Shown: positions 1-8,985 of the stretch, piece by piece
Numbering within the stretch: position 1 is the first letter of the stretch
Layout: each line of letters begins with the position of its first letter
Assembly: GCF_900187035.1 (NCBI RefSeq)
Contig: NZ_LT906446.1
Span: 744,001 to 808,000, forward strand
DNA from: Megamonas hypermegale
GTDB taxonomy: Bacteria > Bacillota > Negativicutes > Selenomonadales > Selenomonadaceae
DNA length: 64,000 nucleotides
Reading direction: 5' to 3'
The notes under the pieces: generated by a model
Databases searched by the model: none
Seen by the model: only the letters and a program-made list of their open reading frames with translations
Told to the model about the DNA's origin: nothing
Program-made: the position numbers and the translations under genes

Positions 1-107
<107 letters not shown>

Positions 108-183
108 TTAAAATTCCTCCTAAAAAAACATCTATATATAAATATAAGTGTTATCAAATATTAATATTTAAACTAACTATTGA

Positions 184-774
184 TTAGTTAGCTACAACCT
201 TTACCATACTTGGGCGAATTACTCGTCCTTGTACCATGTAACCTTTTTGTAATACTTCTTCAACTGTATTATCTTCTTTTTCAGGGTCTTCTACACGCAT
301 TACTGCTTGATGGAAATTAGGGTCGAATTTTTCACCGACAGCTTTAATTTCTTCAAGACCATTTTTCTGAAGAGAAGTAATAAGCTGATTGTAAACCATG
401 GAAATACCATCGTGAAGTGGACTGCCCTTGGCTTCTTCAACAGCAAGAGCACGTTCAAAATTATCTATGATAGGAAGTAAATCTTTTATAAGACCTTGAA
501 GAATTACACTGGATAAATCTTCGCGTTCTTTTTCATTACGACGACGGAAGTTCATAAAATCTGCTTGCAGTCTTTTGTAATGTTCTTCACTTTCCTGTAA
601 TAAAGCTTTTTGAGCTTCAAGTTCTTTTTTTATAGCTTCTAAATCATCAGTTGCTTGTTCAGCAGGAGATTCTTTGGCATCATTATCAGTATTATCAGCA
701 GTAGTATCAGTGACATTTTCATTAACTTCTGTTTCTTTGGCTACTGTATTTTTATTTTCTTCTGGAGATGTCAT
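184..774 (-). CDS. grpE: Nucleotide exchange factor GrpE
   Basis: 196 aa, a normal GrpE length. Residues 1-45 are acidic and low complexity, residues about 45-95 are a charged heptad-like helix (the GrpE dimer coiled coil), and the C-terminal beta domain holds the family signature around FDPNFHQAVM and ends in GRVIRPSMVKV. GrpE releases ADP from DnaK and acts as its thermosensor. It sits 76 bp upstream of dnaK and 41 bp downstream of hrcA, the usual Firmicutes hrcA-grpE-dnaK operon. Expression should follow heat-shock derepression of HrcA. Confidence 0.97.
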   Translation of the reverse strand: MTSPEENKNTVAKETEVNENVTDTTADNTDNDAKESPAEQATDDLEAIKKELEAQKALLQESEEHYKRLQADFMNFRRRNEKEREDLSSVILQGLIKDLLPIIDNFERALAVEEAKGSPLHDGISMVYNQLITSLQKNGLEEIKAVGEKFDPNFHQAVMRVEDPEKEDNTVEEVLQKGYMVQGRVIRPSMVKVVAN

Positions 775-815
775 AAATTAAACCACCTTCTTATATTTTA
801 AAATAGCTATTTCAG

Positions 816-1841
816 CTACAAATGTAAGCGATGAAATATATCGGCAAGATTTGTATTCATAAATTCTAGCAATGAAATAATTTTGCCGTAATCCATACGC
901 GTCGGACCTAAAACAGCTAAGGTTGCAACGGGTTTGCCATCTAAATGATATGTTACACTTATGATACTGCAATCTTTTATATCATTATATTTATTTTCTT
1001 GCCCAATCGTAACAGCTAATCCTTTGTTGCGTTGTTCTTGTAAGATGTTACAAAGTAAGGTTTCTTGCTCTAGCATGGATAAAATTCGTTTTACATTATC
1101 TATATTGTGAAATTCTGGTTGTTCCATCAGTTGTCCAGCTCCGCCTAAATAAAGGCGATTTTTTTTGTCTTGAGCCATAGCCTCATCAATTATATTGATT
1201 ATGGCATTGAACACTGTGGTATTTACTGTTTCACCACGAATTTTGCGAATTGAAGCCATGCTGATATCACGAAGATTGCGACCCTTTAAATAAGAGTTAA
1301 AAACATTCGCGATGTTTTCAAAATCCTTAAAAGTTACACCGCTTGGAACTGCGATAACCTTATTATTAATAAAGCCTGCATCTGTCATTATAATTGCTAT
1401 GACATGAGAGCTGTCGAGTGGCAGAAAACGTAGATATCTGAAAGCTGTTTGAGATAATTGCGGTGCCAAAACTAAAGAAATATTTTTGGTTAATTGAGAA
1501 ATTATGCGACTTGTTTCACGAAAAATTCCTTCTACTGAACGTGCTTTAGTGGCATACCAATGGTTGATAAGATTTTTCTCATCCTCCGACAATTGTTCCA
1601 ACGTTAAGAGGTCATCTACATAAAAACGATAACCTTTTGATGAAGGGATGCGCCCCGATGATGTATGGAGATGCTTGATATAACCAAGCGTTTCCAAATC
1701 AGCCATTTCATTACGAATAGTAGCAGGGCTAATTCCCAAACCGTATTTTTTGGCGATTGTTCGGGAGCCGATAGGCTCTGCTGTAGATATATAATCATCT
1801 ACAATGGCTCGGAGAATGCGTTGTTTTCTTTCATCTAGCAT
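816..1841 (-). CDS. hrcA: Heat-inducible transcription repressor HrcA
   Basis: Start taken at the ATG at 1841 (product MLDERKQRIL, 341 aa): an AGGGGTG ribosome site lies 8 bases upstream. A longer GTG-initiated reading would run into the CIRCE operator and is less likely. Residues 1-75 are a winged helix (SPATIRNEMADLE recognition region, then GRIPSSKGYRFYVD), followed by the GAF-like dimerisation domain. HrcA binds CIRCE inverted repeats and represses chaperone operons; GroEL helps it fold, giving feedback. A perfect CIRCE lies directly upstream, so it represses itself together with grpE-dnaK. A second CIRCE in front of groES (39.5 kb) is a second target inside this window. Confidence 0.97.
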   Translation of the reverse strand: MLDERKQRILRAIVDDYISTAEPIGSRTIAKKYGLGISPATIRNEMADLETLGYIKHLHTSSGRIPSSKGYRFYVDDLLTLEQLSEDEKNLINHWYATKARSVEGIFRETSRIISQLTKNISLVLAPQLSQTAFRYLRFLPLDSSHVIAIIMTDAGFINNKVIAVPSGVTFKDFENIANVFNSYLKGRNLRDISMASIRKIRGETVNTTVFNAIINIIDEAMAQDKKNRLYLGGAGQLMEQPEFHNIDNVKRILSMLEQETLLCNILQEQRNKGLAVTIGQENKYNDIKDCSIISVTYHLDGKPVATLAVLGPTRMDYGKIISLLEFMNTNLADIFHRLHL

Positions 1842-1858
1842 TTTTTTCACCCCTGTTG

Positions 1859-1885
1859 TTAGCACTCTATATTAGTGAGTGCTAA
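1859..1885 (-). promoter_or_regulatory. CIRCE operator of hrcA-grpE-dnaK
   Basis: Perfect 9-9-9 inverted repeat: TTAGCACTC at 1859-1867, a nine-base spacer, GAGTGCTAA at 1877-1885. This is the full CIRCE consensus bound by HrcA. It lies just downstream of the predicted -10 box, so it overlaps the transcription start and the 5' leader. Confidence 0.97.
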
Positions 1886-1897
1886 CTTCTAATTAAG

Positions 1898-1926
1898 AGA
1901 GTAGCACTATTAGGACAAAAAGTCAA
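1898..1926 (-). promoter_or_regulatory. Promoter of the hrcA operon
   Basis: On the minus strand TTGACT (1926-1921) is followed after 17 bases by TACTCT (1903-1898). The predicted start near 1891 falls immediately before the CIRCE element, the usual geometry for HrcA repression. Confidence 0.75.
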
Positions 1927-2118
1927 GGTTTTTTTAATAATTTTTCTAAAAACTTTATATTAGGCAGTTTTATAAATAAAAATGCAGGGTGCATAGATAG
2001 AATTTATTTTGTGATGGGAAAAGAAAATGGCTAGGATATTAATAAATAAGGCATCTTCTTATATTATATGAACTTTCATAAAAGAAAATATTTTTCCCTT
2101 TTATATTTATAAATTATT
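1927..2118. other. AT-rich divergent intergenic region between hrcA and asp23
   Basis: No convincing gene or RNA is seen between the hrcA promoter and the asp23 promoter. The stretch is AT-rich and separates the divergently transcribed heat-shock and alkaline-shock operons. Confidence 0.5.
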
Positions 2119-2127
2119 TGTTATAAT
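2119..2127 (+). promoter_or_regulatory. Extended -10 promoter of the asp23 operon
   Basis: TGTTATAAT at 2119-2127 is an extended -10 box (TGn plus a perfect TATAAT). No good -35 box is present at the right distance. It is followed by a small inverted repeat (AAAACTA at 2140-2146, TAGTTTT at 2155-2161) and the AAAGGAGGA ribosome site of asp23. Confidence 0.6.
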
Positions 2128-2177
2128 TAGTTTAACATGAAAACTAAACTATTTTAGTTTTAAAGGAGGATTTAATT

Positions 2178-2570
2178 ATGTCTGAAACTACAAAAGGAAC
2201 AAGTAACGAATTAGGTACTATCCGTATTGCTGACGAAGTTGTTAGCATTATTGCTGGTCTCGCAGCTACAGAAGTTGAAGGTGTTGCTGGCATGAGCGGC
2301 GGCATTGCAAGTGGTATTGCAGAAACACTTGGTCGTAAGAATTTCTCTAAAGGTGTAAAAGTTGAAGTTGGCGAAAAAGAAGCAGCTGTGGATTTATATA
2401 TTATCGTAAAATATGGTTCACGTATTCCAGACGTTGCTCTTAATGTACAGGAAAGTGTAAAAAATGCCATTGAAAATATGACAGGTCTTAATACTGTAGA
2501 AGTAAACGTTCATGTACAGGGTGTAGGCTTCCCTGAAGATGTAAAAGAAGAAGAAGTACGTGTCCGCTAA
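2178..2570 (+). CDS. Asp23/Gls24 family envelope stress response protein
   Basis: 130 aa with the whole Asp23 domain (residues about 12-118): the IADEVVSIIAGLAATEVEGV opening is highly characteristic, then VKVEVG, a YGSRIPDVA segment and a C-terminal VNVHVQGV strand. Members are abundant cytoplasmic proteins attached to the membrane by AmaP and associated with alkaline and cell-envelope stress. The next two genes (AmaP-like anchor, DUF2273 membrane protein) complete the usual cluster, and nusB follows, the common Firmicutes order. Strong AAGGAGG ribosome site. Family assignment is firm; the molecular activity of the family is not established. Confidence 0.93.
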   Translation: MSETTKGTSNELGTIRIADEVVSIIAGLAATEVEGVAGMSGGIASGIAETLGRKNFSKGVKVEVGEKEAAVDLYIIVKYGSRIPDVALNVQESVKNAIENMTGLNTVEVNVHVQGVGFPEDVKEEEVRVR

Positions 2571-2584
2571 GAAAGAGGCTTAGT

Positions 2585-3160
2585 ATGAACGTTATAAATC
2601 GTATCATCCTATTCTTTTACGCCTTGGCATTTGGTGCTGTTTCACTTCTAGTAATAGCGTTATATACAAGAATTTTTTCTGATGCGCAAGTTTGGAATGA
2701 ATTCTTATATTTATGCAGTAGATGGGAAACACTTGCCGTAGCTATCGTCGTGTTAATCTGTAGTTTATATCTATGGTTACAGAGTATTTCTTCGCACAGC
2801 AATGATGTAACAGCTAACGAAGCTGTTATAGTGCAAGGAAAAATGGGACAAGTGCGTATCTCTTTAGTGGCTTTAAAGAATATGGCTGATAAGATTGCCG
2901 TTTCCACTGCAGGCGTCCGCGACGTAAAAGTTAGAATAAAAATGACTAAGGCAGCTACCAAGGATAAAACTTTAATACCTAGTTTTAAATTGCGTTTAGT
3001 TGTTAGTGAAACGTATAATATCGTAACAATAAGTGATGATATCAGATATCGTCTTAATGATTATTTATCTAAATACATTGGTATTGAAAATACTAAAATA
3101 GAGATAGATGTTAAGAGTATATCGGATGATCCTTCTGAAGGCAAAAGACACGTAGTATAA
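2585..3160 (+). CDS. amaP: Alkaline shock response membrane anchor protein AmaP
   Basis: 191 aa. Two N-terminal membrane helices (residues about 6-28 and 48-66) are followed by a cytoplasmic Asp23-like domain (about 80-180) containing GKMGQVRISL and GVRDVKVRI. In the family this protein tethers Asp23 to the inner face of the membrane. It follows the asp23 homologue by 14 bp, which supports the call. Ribosome site GAAAGAGG. No odd features. Confidence 0.88.
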   Translation: MNVINRIILFFYALAFGAVSLLVIALYTRIFSDAQVWNEFLYLCSRWETLAVAIVVLICSLYLWLQSISSHSNDVTANEAVIVQGKMGQVRISLVALKNMADKIAVSTAGVRDVKVRIKMTKAATKDKTLIPSFKLRLVVSETYNIVTISDDIRYRLNDYLSKYIGIENTKIEIDVKSISDDPSEGKRHVV

Positions 3161-3179
3161 AAGTTTTAGAGGTGGCACA

Positions 3180-3434
3180 ATGAAGGAAGATATCTTAAAT
3201 TTTATTAAATATCAACTAAAAGAGCATTGTGGTAGAACAATTGGTATTGTTATAGGTTTTATTATTGCATTATCTATATTGGTATTCGGTTTCTTTTCTA
3301 CATTATTTGTGATAATCTGTATGGGACTAGGACTGTTTATCGGTAACAAAATAGATAAGAGCGATAGTGAATTTTTTGAAGACCTAGTTTATCGAATTCA
3401 ACGATTGTTATCACCATTTTCTCGTCGTTGGTAA
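3180..3434 (+). CDS. DUF2273 small integral membrane protein
   Basis: 84 aa with two closely spaced hydrophobic helices (residues about 18-36 and 39-57, GIVIGFIIALSILVFGFF and VIICMGLGLFIGNKI), then a short charged C-terminal tail. This is the small DUF2273 protein regularly found between amaP and nusB. It probably sits in the membrane with AmaP; no enzymatic motif is visible. Preceded by AGAGGTGG. Confidence 0.82.
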   Translation: MKEDILNFIKYQLKEHCGRTIGIVIGFIIALSILVFGFFSTLFVIICMGLGLFIGNKIDKSDSEFFEDLVYRIQRLLSPFSRRW

Positions 3435-3453
3435 AAGGAGATAAAATATATTT

Positions 3454-3849
3454 ATGAGTCGCAGACAAGCGAGAGAAATCGCATTGCAGTCACTGTTTCA
3501 ATTGGATTTTAATGCAAGCAGTAATGAAGAAGCTATAAATCATGCTTTAGAGCATACAAAAATTTCATCTGGTGACTGTGATTATGTAAATTTATTAGTT
3601 AATGGTACTAGAGAAAACTTAGAAGCTATTGATAAAATGATAGCAGATAAATCCAAAGATTGGAAAGTTGAACGCATGTCAGGCATTGACAGAAATATTG
3701 TTCGTTTAGCTATATTTGAAATGAATTTCAGTTCAGATAAATTAGTGCCTAATATAGCAATCAATGAAGCTGTTGAGTTGGCAAAAAAATTTGGTACAGA
3801 TGATTCTGCCCGTTTTGTTAATGGTATTTTAGGTTCAATGATTAAATAA
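3454..3849 (+). CDS. nusB: Transcription antitermination factor NusB
   Basis: 131 aa all-alpha protein. The N-terminal SRRQAREIALQSLFQLDF and C-terminal AINEAVELAKKFGTDDSARFVNGILG are textbook NusB signatures (RNA-binding arginine-rich start, NusE-binding face at the C-terminus). NusB with NusE (S10) binds boxA RNA and supports rRNA antitermination. It ends the asp23-amaP-DUF2273-nusB unit and is followed 11 bp later by an intrinsic terminator hairpin, so readthrough into xseA may be controlled there. Confidence 0.96.
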   Translation: MSRRQAREIALQSLFQLDFNASSNEEAINHALEHTKISSGDCDYVNLLVNGTRENLEAIDKMIADKSKDWKVERMSGIDRNIVRLAIFEMNFSSDKLVPNIAINEAVELAKKFGTDDSARFVNGILGSMIK

Positions 3850-3860
3850 CACTATTTATT

Positions 3861-3887
3861 GCCAGGCTGATTAGCCTGGCATTTTTT
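3861..3887 (+). terminator. Intrinsic terminator between nusB and xseA
   Basis: GCCAGGCT (3861-3868), four-base loop, AGCCTGGC (3873-3880), then ATTTTTT. Strong eight-pair GC-rich stem with a U run. xseA starts 14 bases later without a clear separate promoter, so this may be a partial terminator. Confidence 0.88.
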
Positions 3888-3901
3888 ATGCGAGGCTAAA
3901 A

Positions 3902-5110
3902 ATGTCGGATAAAATCTATACTGTAAGTCAATTAAATAAATATATAAAGCAGCGTTTTGAAGATGATATTATCCTAAATAGTGTGATGATAAGAGGTGAA
4001 ATTTCTAACTTCAAGGTTCATACTTCAGGGCACTGCTATTTTACTTTAAAAGATACCTCCGCTAGTATTAAATGTGTGGCATTTCGCTCATTCGCTATGA
4101 GACTGAGATTTGCTCCTCAAAATGGAATGAAAGTCATTGCAAAGGGATATGTCTCCATATATGAGCGAGATGGTGCATATCAATTATACGTGCAAGGATT
4201 AGTGCCTGAAGGCATCGGTGAATTAAGCCTTGCTTTAGAACAATTGAAGGAAAAATTGAGCAAAGAAGGACTTTTTGATAGTAAATATAAAAAGCCATTG
4301 CCCTTTTATCCTAAAAAAATAGGTGTGGTAACTTCTCGTACAGGTGCTGTCATTAGAGATATCTGTCATGTAGCGAAAAGGCGTAATCCTTTGGTTAAAA
4401 TAGTTCTTTACTCTGTATTAGTTCAAGGCGAAGAAGCAAGCACACAGATTTGTGAAGGTATAAATTTTTTTAATGAAAAATATCCTGTAGATGTGCTTAT
4501 CGTTGGTCGTGGCGGTGGTTCTATGGAAGATTTATGGGCTTTTAATGAGGAAAAAGTCGTTAGAGCTATTTTTAATTCCAAAATCCCTGTAATATCGGCT
4601 GTCGGTCATGAAACAGACTATTCGCTATCAGATTTAGTCAGTGATGTGCGAGCTGCTACACCTTCACAGGCGGCAGAACTTGCTGTTCCGGAACGTGATG
4701 GTTTAATCAATTATATAGATACTTTGCAAAAAGAGCTCAATTATAAATACTATAAACAAATTGAAAGCAAAAAAAGTCAATTACAAATGCTTTTACAAAA
4801 TAGTTTGCTAATGCATAAAGATAAATTATTGATATCAAAGCAACAGCAAATGGACTTATTGATAGAACGGTTATATAAAAGTGCGCAAATAAGCTTTAAA
4901 GATAAACTTCATCAAGCAACGTTATTAAATGAAAAATTACAGACATTAAATCCTATTAATATATTAAAACGCGGTTATAGTTTAACGAAGAAGCAAAATC
5001 AATTTATAAAATCGGTAAAAGATGTACAGCAAAATGATTTTTTGCAAATAGTTTTAGCTGACGGTACAATAAAGGTAAAGGTAATTGATATAGACAAGCA
5101 GGATAAATGA
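3902..5110 (+). CDS. xseA: Exodeoxyribonuclease VII large subunit
   Basis: 402 aa. An N-terminal OB-fold (about 5-100, with VMIRGEISNFKVHTSGHCYF) binds single-stranded DNA; the catalytic region (about 125-330) holds KKIGVVTSRTGAVIRDI, VGRGGGSMEDLWAFNEE and DVRAATPSQAAELAVP, the usual XseA core; a long helical stretch and a final RGYSL beta motif follow. With XseB it forms exonuclease VII, a processive single-strand nuclease acting from both ends without metal. xseB follows by 19 bp. Confidence 0.97.
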   Translation: MSDKIYTVSQLNKYIKQRFEDDIILNSVMIRGEISNFKVHTSGHCYFTLKDTSASIKCVAFRSFAMRLRFAPQNGMKVIAKGYVSIYERDGAYQLYVQGLVPEGIGELSLALEQLKEKLSKEGLFDSKYKKPLPFYPKKIGVVTSRTGAVIRDICHVAKRRNPLVKIVLYSVLVQGEEASTQICEGINFFNEKYPVDVLIVGRGGGSMEDLWAFNEEKVVRAIFNSKIPVISAVGHETDYSLSDLVSDVRAATPSQAAELAVPERDGLINYIDTLQKELNYKYYKQIESKKSQLQMLLQNSLLMHKDKLLISKQQQMDLLIERLYKSAQISFKDKLHQATLLNEKLQTLNPINILKRGYSLTKKQNQFIKSVKDVQQNDFLQIVLADGTIKVKVIDIDKQDK

Positions 5111-5129
5111 TATATTTTGGGGAATTTTT

Positions 5130-5369
5130 ATGGGTAGAAAAAAATTAACTTTTGAAAATGCTATGGAATCTTTAGAAGAAATTGTACAACAGTTGGAAAC
5201 TGGAGATATTCCATTAAATGAATTGATAGATAAATATAATGAAGGAATGAAATTATCTGCGTTTTGTTTATCTGAGTTAAGTAGAGCAGAACAGATAATC
5301 AATACTGAAATAACTGTAGATAAAGATAATAAGATAGTTGAAACAAAATTAAATTTAGAAGGTGAATAA
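5130..5369 (+). CDS. xseB: Exodeoxyribonuclease VII small subunit
   Basis: 79 aa, the typical small-subunit length. LTFENAMESLEEIVQQLE followed by DIPLNELIDKYNEGMKL is the family signature of two helices that wrap around the XseA coiled coil. Directly downstream of xseA and 4 bp before ispA, so translationally coupled. Ribosome site GGGGAAT. Confidence 0.96.
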   Translation: MGRKKLTFENAMESLEEIVQQLETGDIPLNELIDKYNEGMKLSAFCLSELSRAEQIINTEITVDKDNKIVETKLNLEGE

Positions 5370-5373
5370 ATAG

Positions 5374-6252
5374 ATGATGAGAGAATATTTACAAAGAAAA
5401 ATCGAATTAGTAAATAAGGAACTCGATAGTATTTATTTAGAACAAGATGCTTTAAATTCTACTTTGGCAAAATCCATGAATTACAGTTTAATGGCAGGTG
5501 GAAAAAGATTACGCCCTGTTTTATTGATGGCGGCAGCTGATGCAGTGGGAGCAAATGGTGAAAATTTTGTGCATTTAGCGACTTCTATTGAAATGATTCA
5601 TACGTATTCGCTAATTCATGATGATTTACCAGCTATGGATAATGATGATTATCGTAGAGGAAAGTTGACTAATCATAAGGTATTTGGTGATGGTGTAGCT
5701 GTTCTAGCAGGTGATGCACTGCTTACAATGGCATTTGAAGTGATAGCCGATAGCCCTAATGTTGATGTGGCAAAAAAATTAAAAATAGTAAAAGAAATAA
5801 GCCATGCAGCAGGACCTGAGGGAATGGTTGGTGGTCAAGTAATTGATTTAGAATCAGAAGGTAAACATATTGATATGAATACCTTGCAAAAGATGCATAG
5901 AGCAAAAACAGGTGCATTATTCTGTGCTGCCATTCGTTCTGGAGCGATTTTAGGTGATGCAACTGATAAACAGCTTGAAGCATTGACTGAATATGCACGT
6001 CAATTTGGATTGGCTTTTCAAATCACCGATGATATTTTAGATGTTACAGGTGATGAAGCATCTATTGGCAAACCAGTAGGTAGCGATGAAAAAAATCATA
6101 AATCCACTTACGTTACACTAGGTAGTTTACAATCAGCAAAGGATTTGGCTCAAAAAGCAGTAGATAATGCTAAAGAAGCATTAAAAGATTTTGGCACTGA
6201 AGCAGATTTTTTGCGTGAAATAGTGGATTATTTGATTTCACGTAAAAAATAA
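5374..6252 (+). CDS. ispA: Farnesyl/geranylgeranyl diphosphate synthase (IspA type)
   Basis: 292 aa class I trans-prenyltransferase. First aspartate-rich motif DDLPAMDNDD near residue 88, GGKRLRP near residue 45, GGQVIDL in the middle and second motif ITDDILDV near residue 215. It condenses IPP with DMAPP/GPP to make farnesyl (possibly longer) diphosphate for undecaprenyl and quinone chains. Chain length cannot be settled by eye; the residues before the first motif (MIHTYSLIHDD) fit short-chain bacterial IspA. It sits between xseB and dxs, the common Firmicutes arrangement. Two adjacent ATG codons are possible starts. Confidence 0.94.
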   Translation: MMREYLQRKIELVNKELDSIYLEQDALNSTLAKSMNYSLMAGGKRLRPVLLMAAADAVGANGENFVHLATSIEMIHTYSLIHDDLPAMDNDDYRRGKLTNHKVFGDGVAVLAGDALLTMAFEVIADSPNVDVAKKLKIVKEISHAAGPEGMVGGQVIDLESEGKHIDMNTLQKMHRAKTGALFCAAIRSGAILGDATDKQLEALTEYARQFGLAFQITDDILDVTGDEASIGKPVGSDEKNHKSTYVTLGSLQSAKDLAQKAVDNAKEALKDFGTEADFLREIVDYLISRKK

Positions 6253-6273
6253 ATTAAGAAAGAGTGTTGGATT

Positions 6274-8160
6274 ATGAATATCTTAGAGCAAATTAAATCT
6301 CCTGCTGATTTAAAATATCTATCAATACCAAAAATGCAGGCATTGGCTACGCAAATTCGTGAGTTAATTATAAAAACAGTTTCACAAAATGGTGGTCATT
6401 TAGCACCGTGTCTTGGTACAGTAGAACTTACATTAGCACTGCATAAGGTTTTTTCTTGTCCGCGCGATAAAATAGTTTGGGATGTTGGTCATCAAGCATA
6501 TACACATAAGATTTTAACTGGTAGGCGAGATAAATTTTCAACATTGCGTAAAAAAAATGGAATTACGGGTTTTCCTAATCGTTTTGAAAGCATATATGAT
6601 GCCTTTGGTGCAGGTCATGCAAGTACATCAATATCAGCAGCACTTGGTATGGCTGTTGCTAGAGATTTAAACCACGAAAATTATAATGTCATTGCTGTTA
6701 TCGGTGATGGAGCAATGACAGGTGGAGAAGCTTTAGAAGGGCTTAATAATGCAGGAATTTCTAAACGTAAGATGATTGTTATTTTAAATGATAATGAAAT
6801 GTCTATTGCACCAAATGTAGGTGCTTTATCAGAATATTTATCTTTAATTCGCGTTAATGAAAAATATCGTCGTGCTAAAAAAGATGTGCATAGAATTTTA
6901 AGCAGCATACCGCGCATTGGTAATTCTGTGTTAAAAACAGCTAATTATGTGAAAGACGGCTTTAGAAATGCCATTGTACCAGGTGGTTTTTTTGAAAGTT
7001 TAGGATTTACGTATATTGGGCCAACTGATGGAAATAATTTAGAAGACTTAATTAATGTTTTAGAAAAAATAAAAATAAATATGGATGGTCCTGTCCTATT
7101 GCATGTACAGACTAAAAAAGGAAAAGGCTATATTCCTGCAGAACGTCATCCAGATAAATTCCATGGTATTGGTAAATTTGATATTGCTACAGGAAAACCA
7201 ATAGTTTCGGATAGCATTATTCCAACTTATACAGCAGTTTTCAGTCAAGCACTTGTGGATTTAGCGGCACAGGATAAAAATATTACAGCTATTACAGCTG
7301 CTATGCCGTCTGGTACAGGTTTGCAAAAGTTTTCTGAACTGTATCCAAGTCGTTTCTTTGATGTAGGTATTGCTGAAGAACATGCTGTTACTTTTGCAGC
7401 AGGTCAAGCAACACAGGGTAAACATCCTATTGTAGCTATTTATTCAACCTTTTCACAGCGCGCTTATGACCAGATTATTCATGATGTAGCATTGCAGAAT
7501 TTACCAGTTGTTTTATGCCTTGATAGAGCAGGACTTGTCGGTGAAGATGGACCGACACATCATGGTGTTTTTGATATGGCATATATTCGACAAATTCCTA
7601 ATATGGTTTGTATGGCACCAAAAGACGAAAATGAATTGCGCCAAATGCTCTATAGCGCGATAAAATACAATAGCCCGTGTACTATTCGCTATCCACGTGG
7701 CAGTGCTTGTGGCGTGGAAATTCAAGAAGAATTTAGCTTAGTGGAAAAAGGCAAGGGTGAATTATTGTCCATAGGTGATGATATAGCAATTATAGCTGTT
7801 GGTTCTATGGTACAAGAAGCTATAAAAGCAAGAGAAGAACTTTTAAATGAAAAGATAAATTGTTCTGTGATTAATGCTCGTTTTATCAAACCATTAGATG
7901 CTAATTTAATCTTAGCTACAGCTCGCAAGGTTAAATTTATTGTGACTGTAGAAGAAGGAATTTTAGCAGGAGGATTTGGCAGTGCTGTTTTAGAGTTGTT
8001 AAGTGATAATAATATATATGATGTGTCAGTAATTCGCCTTGGTATAAAAGATAAATTTATTGAGCAAGGTACTCGTCAAGAAATTCTTGATGAATGTAAT
8101 TTAAATAGCAAATCAATTGTTAATGCAGTTAAAAACTTTATAAATGGAAGTGATAAATAA
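6274..8160 (+). CDS. dxs: 1-deoxy-D-xylulose-5-phosphate synthase
   Basis: 628 aa, full length. Thiamine diphosphate motif GDGAMTGGEALEGLNNAG near residue 145, transketolase-type HPDKFHGIGKF, and the pyrimidine domain DRAGLVGEDGPTHHG near residue 420, then the C-terminal transketolase domain. It joins pyruvate and glyceraldehyde 3-phosphate, the first step of the MEP isoprenoid pathway, feeding ispA just upstream. tlyA begins at the base after its stop codon, so translation is coupled. Confidence 0.98.
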   Translation: MNILEQIKSPADLKYLSIPKMQALATQIRELIIKTVSQNGGHLAPCLGTVELTLALHKVFSCPRDKIVWDVGHQAYTHKILTGRRDKFSTLRKKNGITGFPNRFESIYDAFGAGHASTSISAALGMAVARDLNHENYNVIAVIGDGAMTGGEALEGLNNAGISKRKMIVILNDNEMSIAPNVGALSEYLSLIRVNEKYRRAKKDVHRILSSIPRIGNSVLKTANYVKDGFRNAIVPGGFFESLGFTYIGPTDGNNLEDLINVLEKIKINMDGPVLLHVQTKKGKGYIPAERHPDKFHGIGKFDIATGKPIVSDSIIPTYTAVFSQALVDLAAQDKNITAITAAMPSGTGLQKFSELYPSRFFDVGIAEEHAVTFAAGQATQGKHPIVAIYSTFSQRAYDQIIHDVALQNLPVVLCLDRAGLVGEDGPTHHGVFDMAYIRQIPNMVCMAPKDENELRQMLYSAIKYNSPCTIRYPRGSACGVEIQEEFSLVEKGKGELLSIGDDIAIIAVGSMVQEAIKAREELLNEKINCSVINARFIKPLDANLILATARKVKFIVTVEEGILAGGFGSAVLELLSDNNIYDVSVIRLGIKDKFIEQGTRQEILDECNLNSKSIVNAVKNFINGSDK

Positions 8161-8970
8161 ATGGCTAAAAAACGTTTAGACGTTTTATTAACTGAACAAA
8201 ATCTCGCGCCTAGTCGTGAACGTGCTAAAACAACCATAATGGCTGGATTGGTATTAGTAGATGGTCAAAAAATTGATAAAGCCGGTACTATGGTAAAAGA
8301 AGATGCTAAAATCCGTATTTTAGGTGATAGTATAGGTTATGTAAGTCGTGGTGGATTAAAATTAGCTAAAGCTATAAAAGAATTTAAACTCGATTTAAAA
8401 GATTTAGTAGTGGCAGATATAGGTGCTTCTACTGGCGGTTTTACAGATTGTTCTTTACAAAATGGTGCTAAAAAGGTTTTTGCTATTGATGTAGGCTATG
8501 GTCAATTGGCATGGTCTTTGCGTACTGATGAACGTGTTGTCAATATGGAACGAACTAATATTCGCTATGTTACACCGGAAGATATCGGCGAACCTATAAA
8601 TTTTGCTTCAATTGATGTAGCATTCATTTCATTAGATAAAGTATTGCCTGTAGCTAAGACACTACTTGCTCCTGATGGAAAAATCGTGGCACTTATAAAA
8701 CCGCAATTTGAAGCAGGTAAAGAAAAAGTCGGTAAAAAAGGTGTAGTACGCGACCCGAAAGTTCATGAAGAAGTCATTGAAAAAATTGTAAAATTGAGTA
8801 CAGAACTTGATTTTGTGCCACGCGAATTAACTTTTTCACCAGTAAAAGGGCCAGAAGGTAATATTGAATATTTGATATTGCTTGATTTAGATAAGGTACA
8901 TCAAAGTAATATAGATGATAATTTAATAAAAGATATAGTAACAAAGGCACATGCTCAATTAGACAAATAG
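8161..8970 (+). CDS. tlyA: TlyA family rRNA (cytidine-2'-O)-methyltransferase
   Basis: 269 aa. N-terminal S4 RNA-binding domain (KKRLDVLLTEQNLAPSRERA, residues 1-62) followed by an FtsJ-like Rossmann methyltransferase: SAM-binding VADIGASTGGFTD near residue 82, ASIDVAFISL, and ALIKPQFEAG with the catalytic lysine. Homologues 2'-O-methylate cytidines in 16S and 23S rRNA; some were earlier annotated as haemolysins. No spacing between dxs stop and this ATG. nadK follows 15 bp later. Confidence 0.95.
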   Translation: MAKKRLDVLLTEQNLAPSRERAKTTIMAGLVLVDGQKIDKAGTMVKEDAKIRILGDSIGYVSRGGLKLAKAIKEFKLDLKDLVVADIGASTGGFTDCSLQNGAKKVFAIDVGYGQLAWSLRTDERVVNMERTNIRYVTPEDIGEPINFASIDVAFISLDKVLPVAKTLLAPDGKIVALIKPQFEAGKEKVGKKGVVRDPKVHEEVIEKIVKLSTELDFVPRELTFSPVKGPEGNIEYLILLDLDKVHQSNIDDNLIKDIVTKAHAQLDK

Positions 8971-8985
8971 AGGAGGCAGAAAATC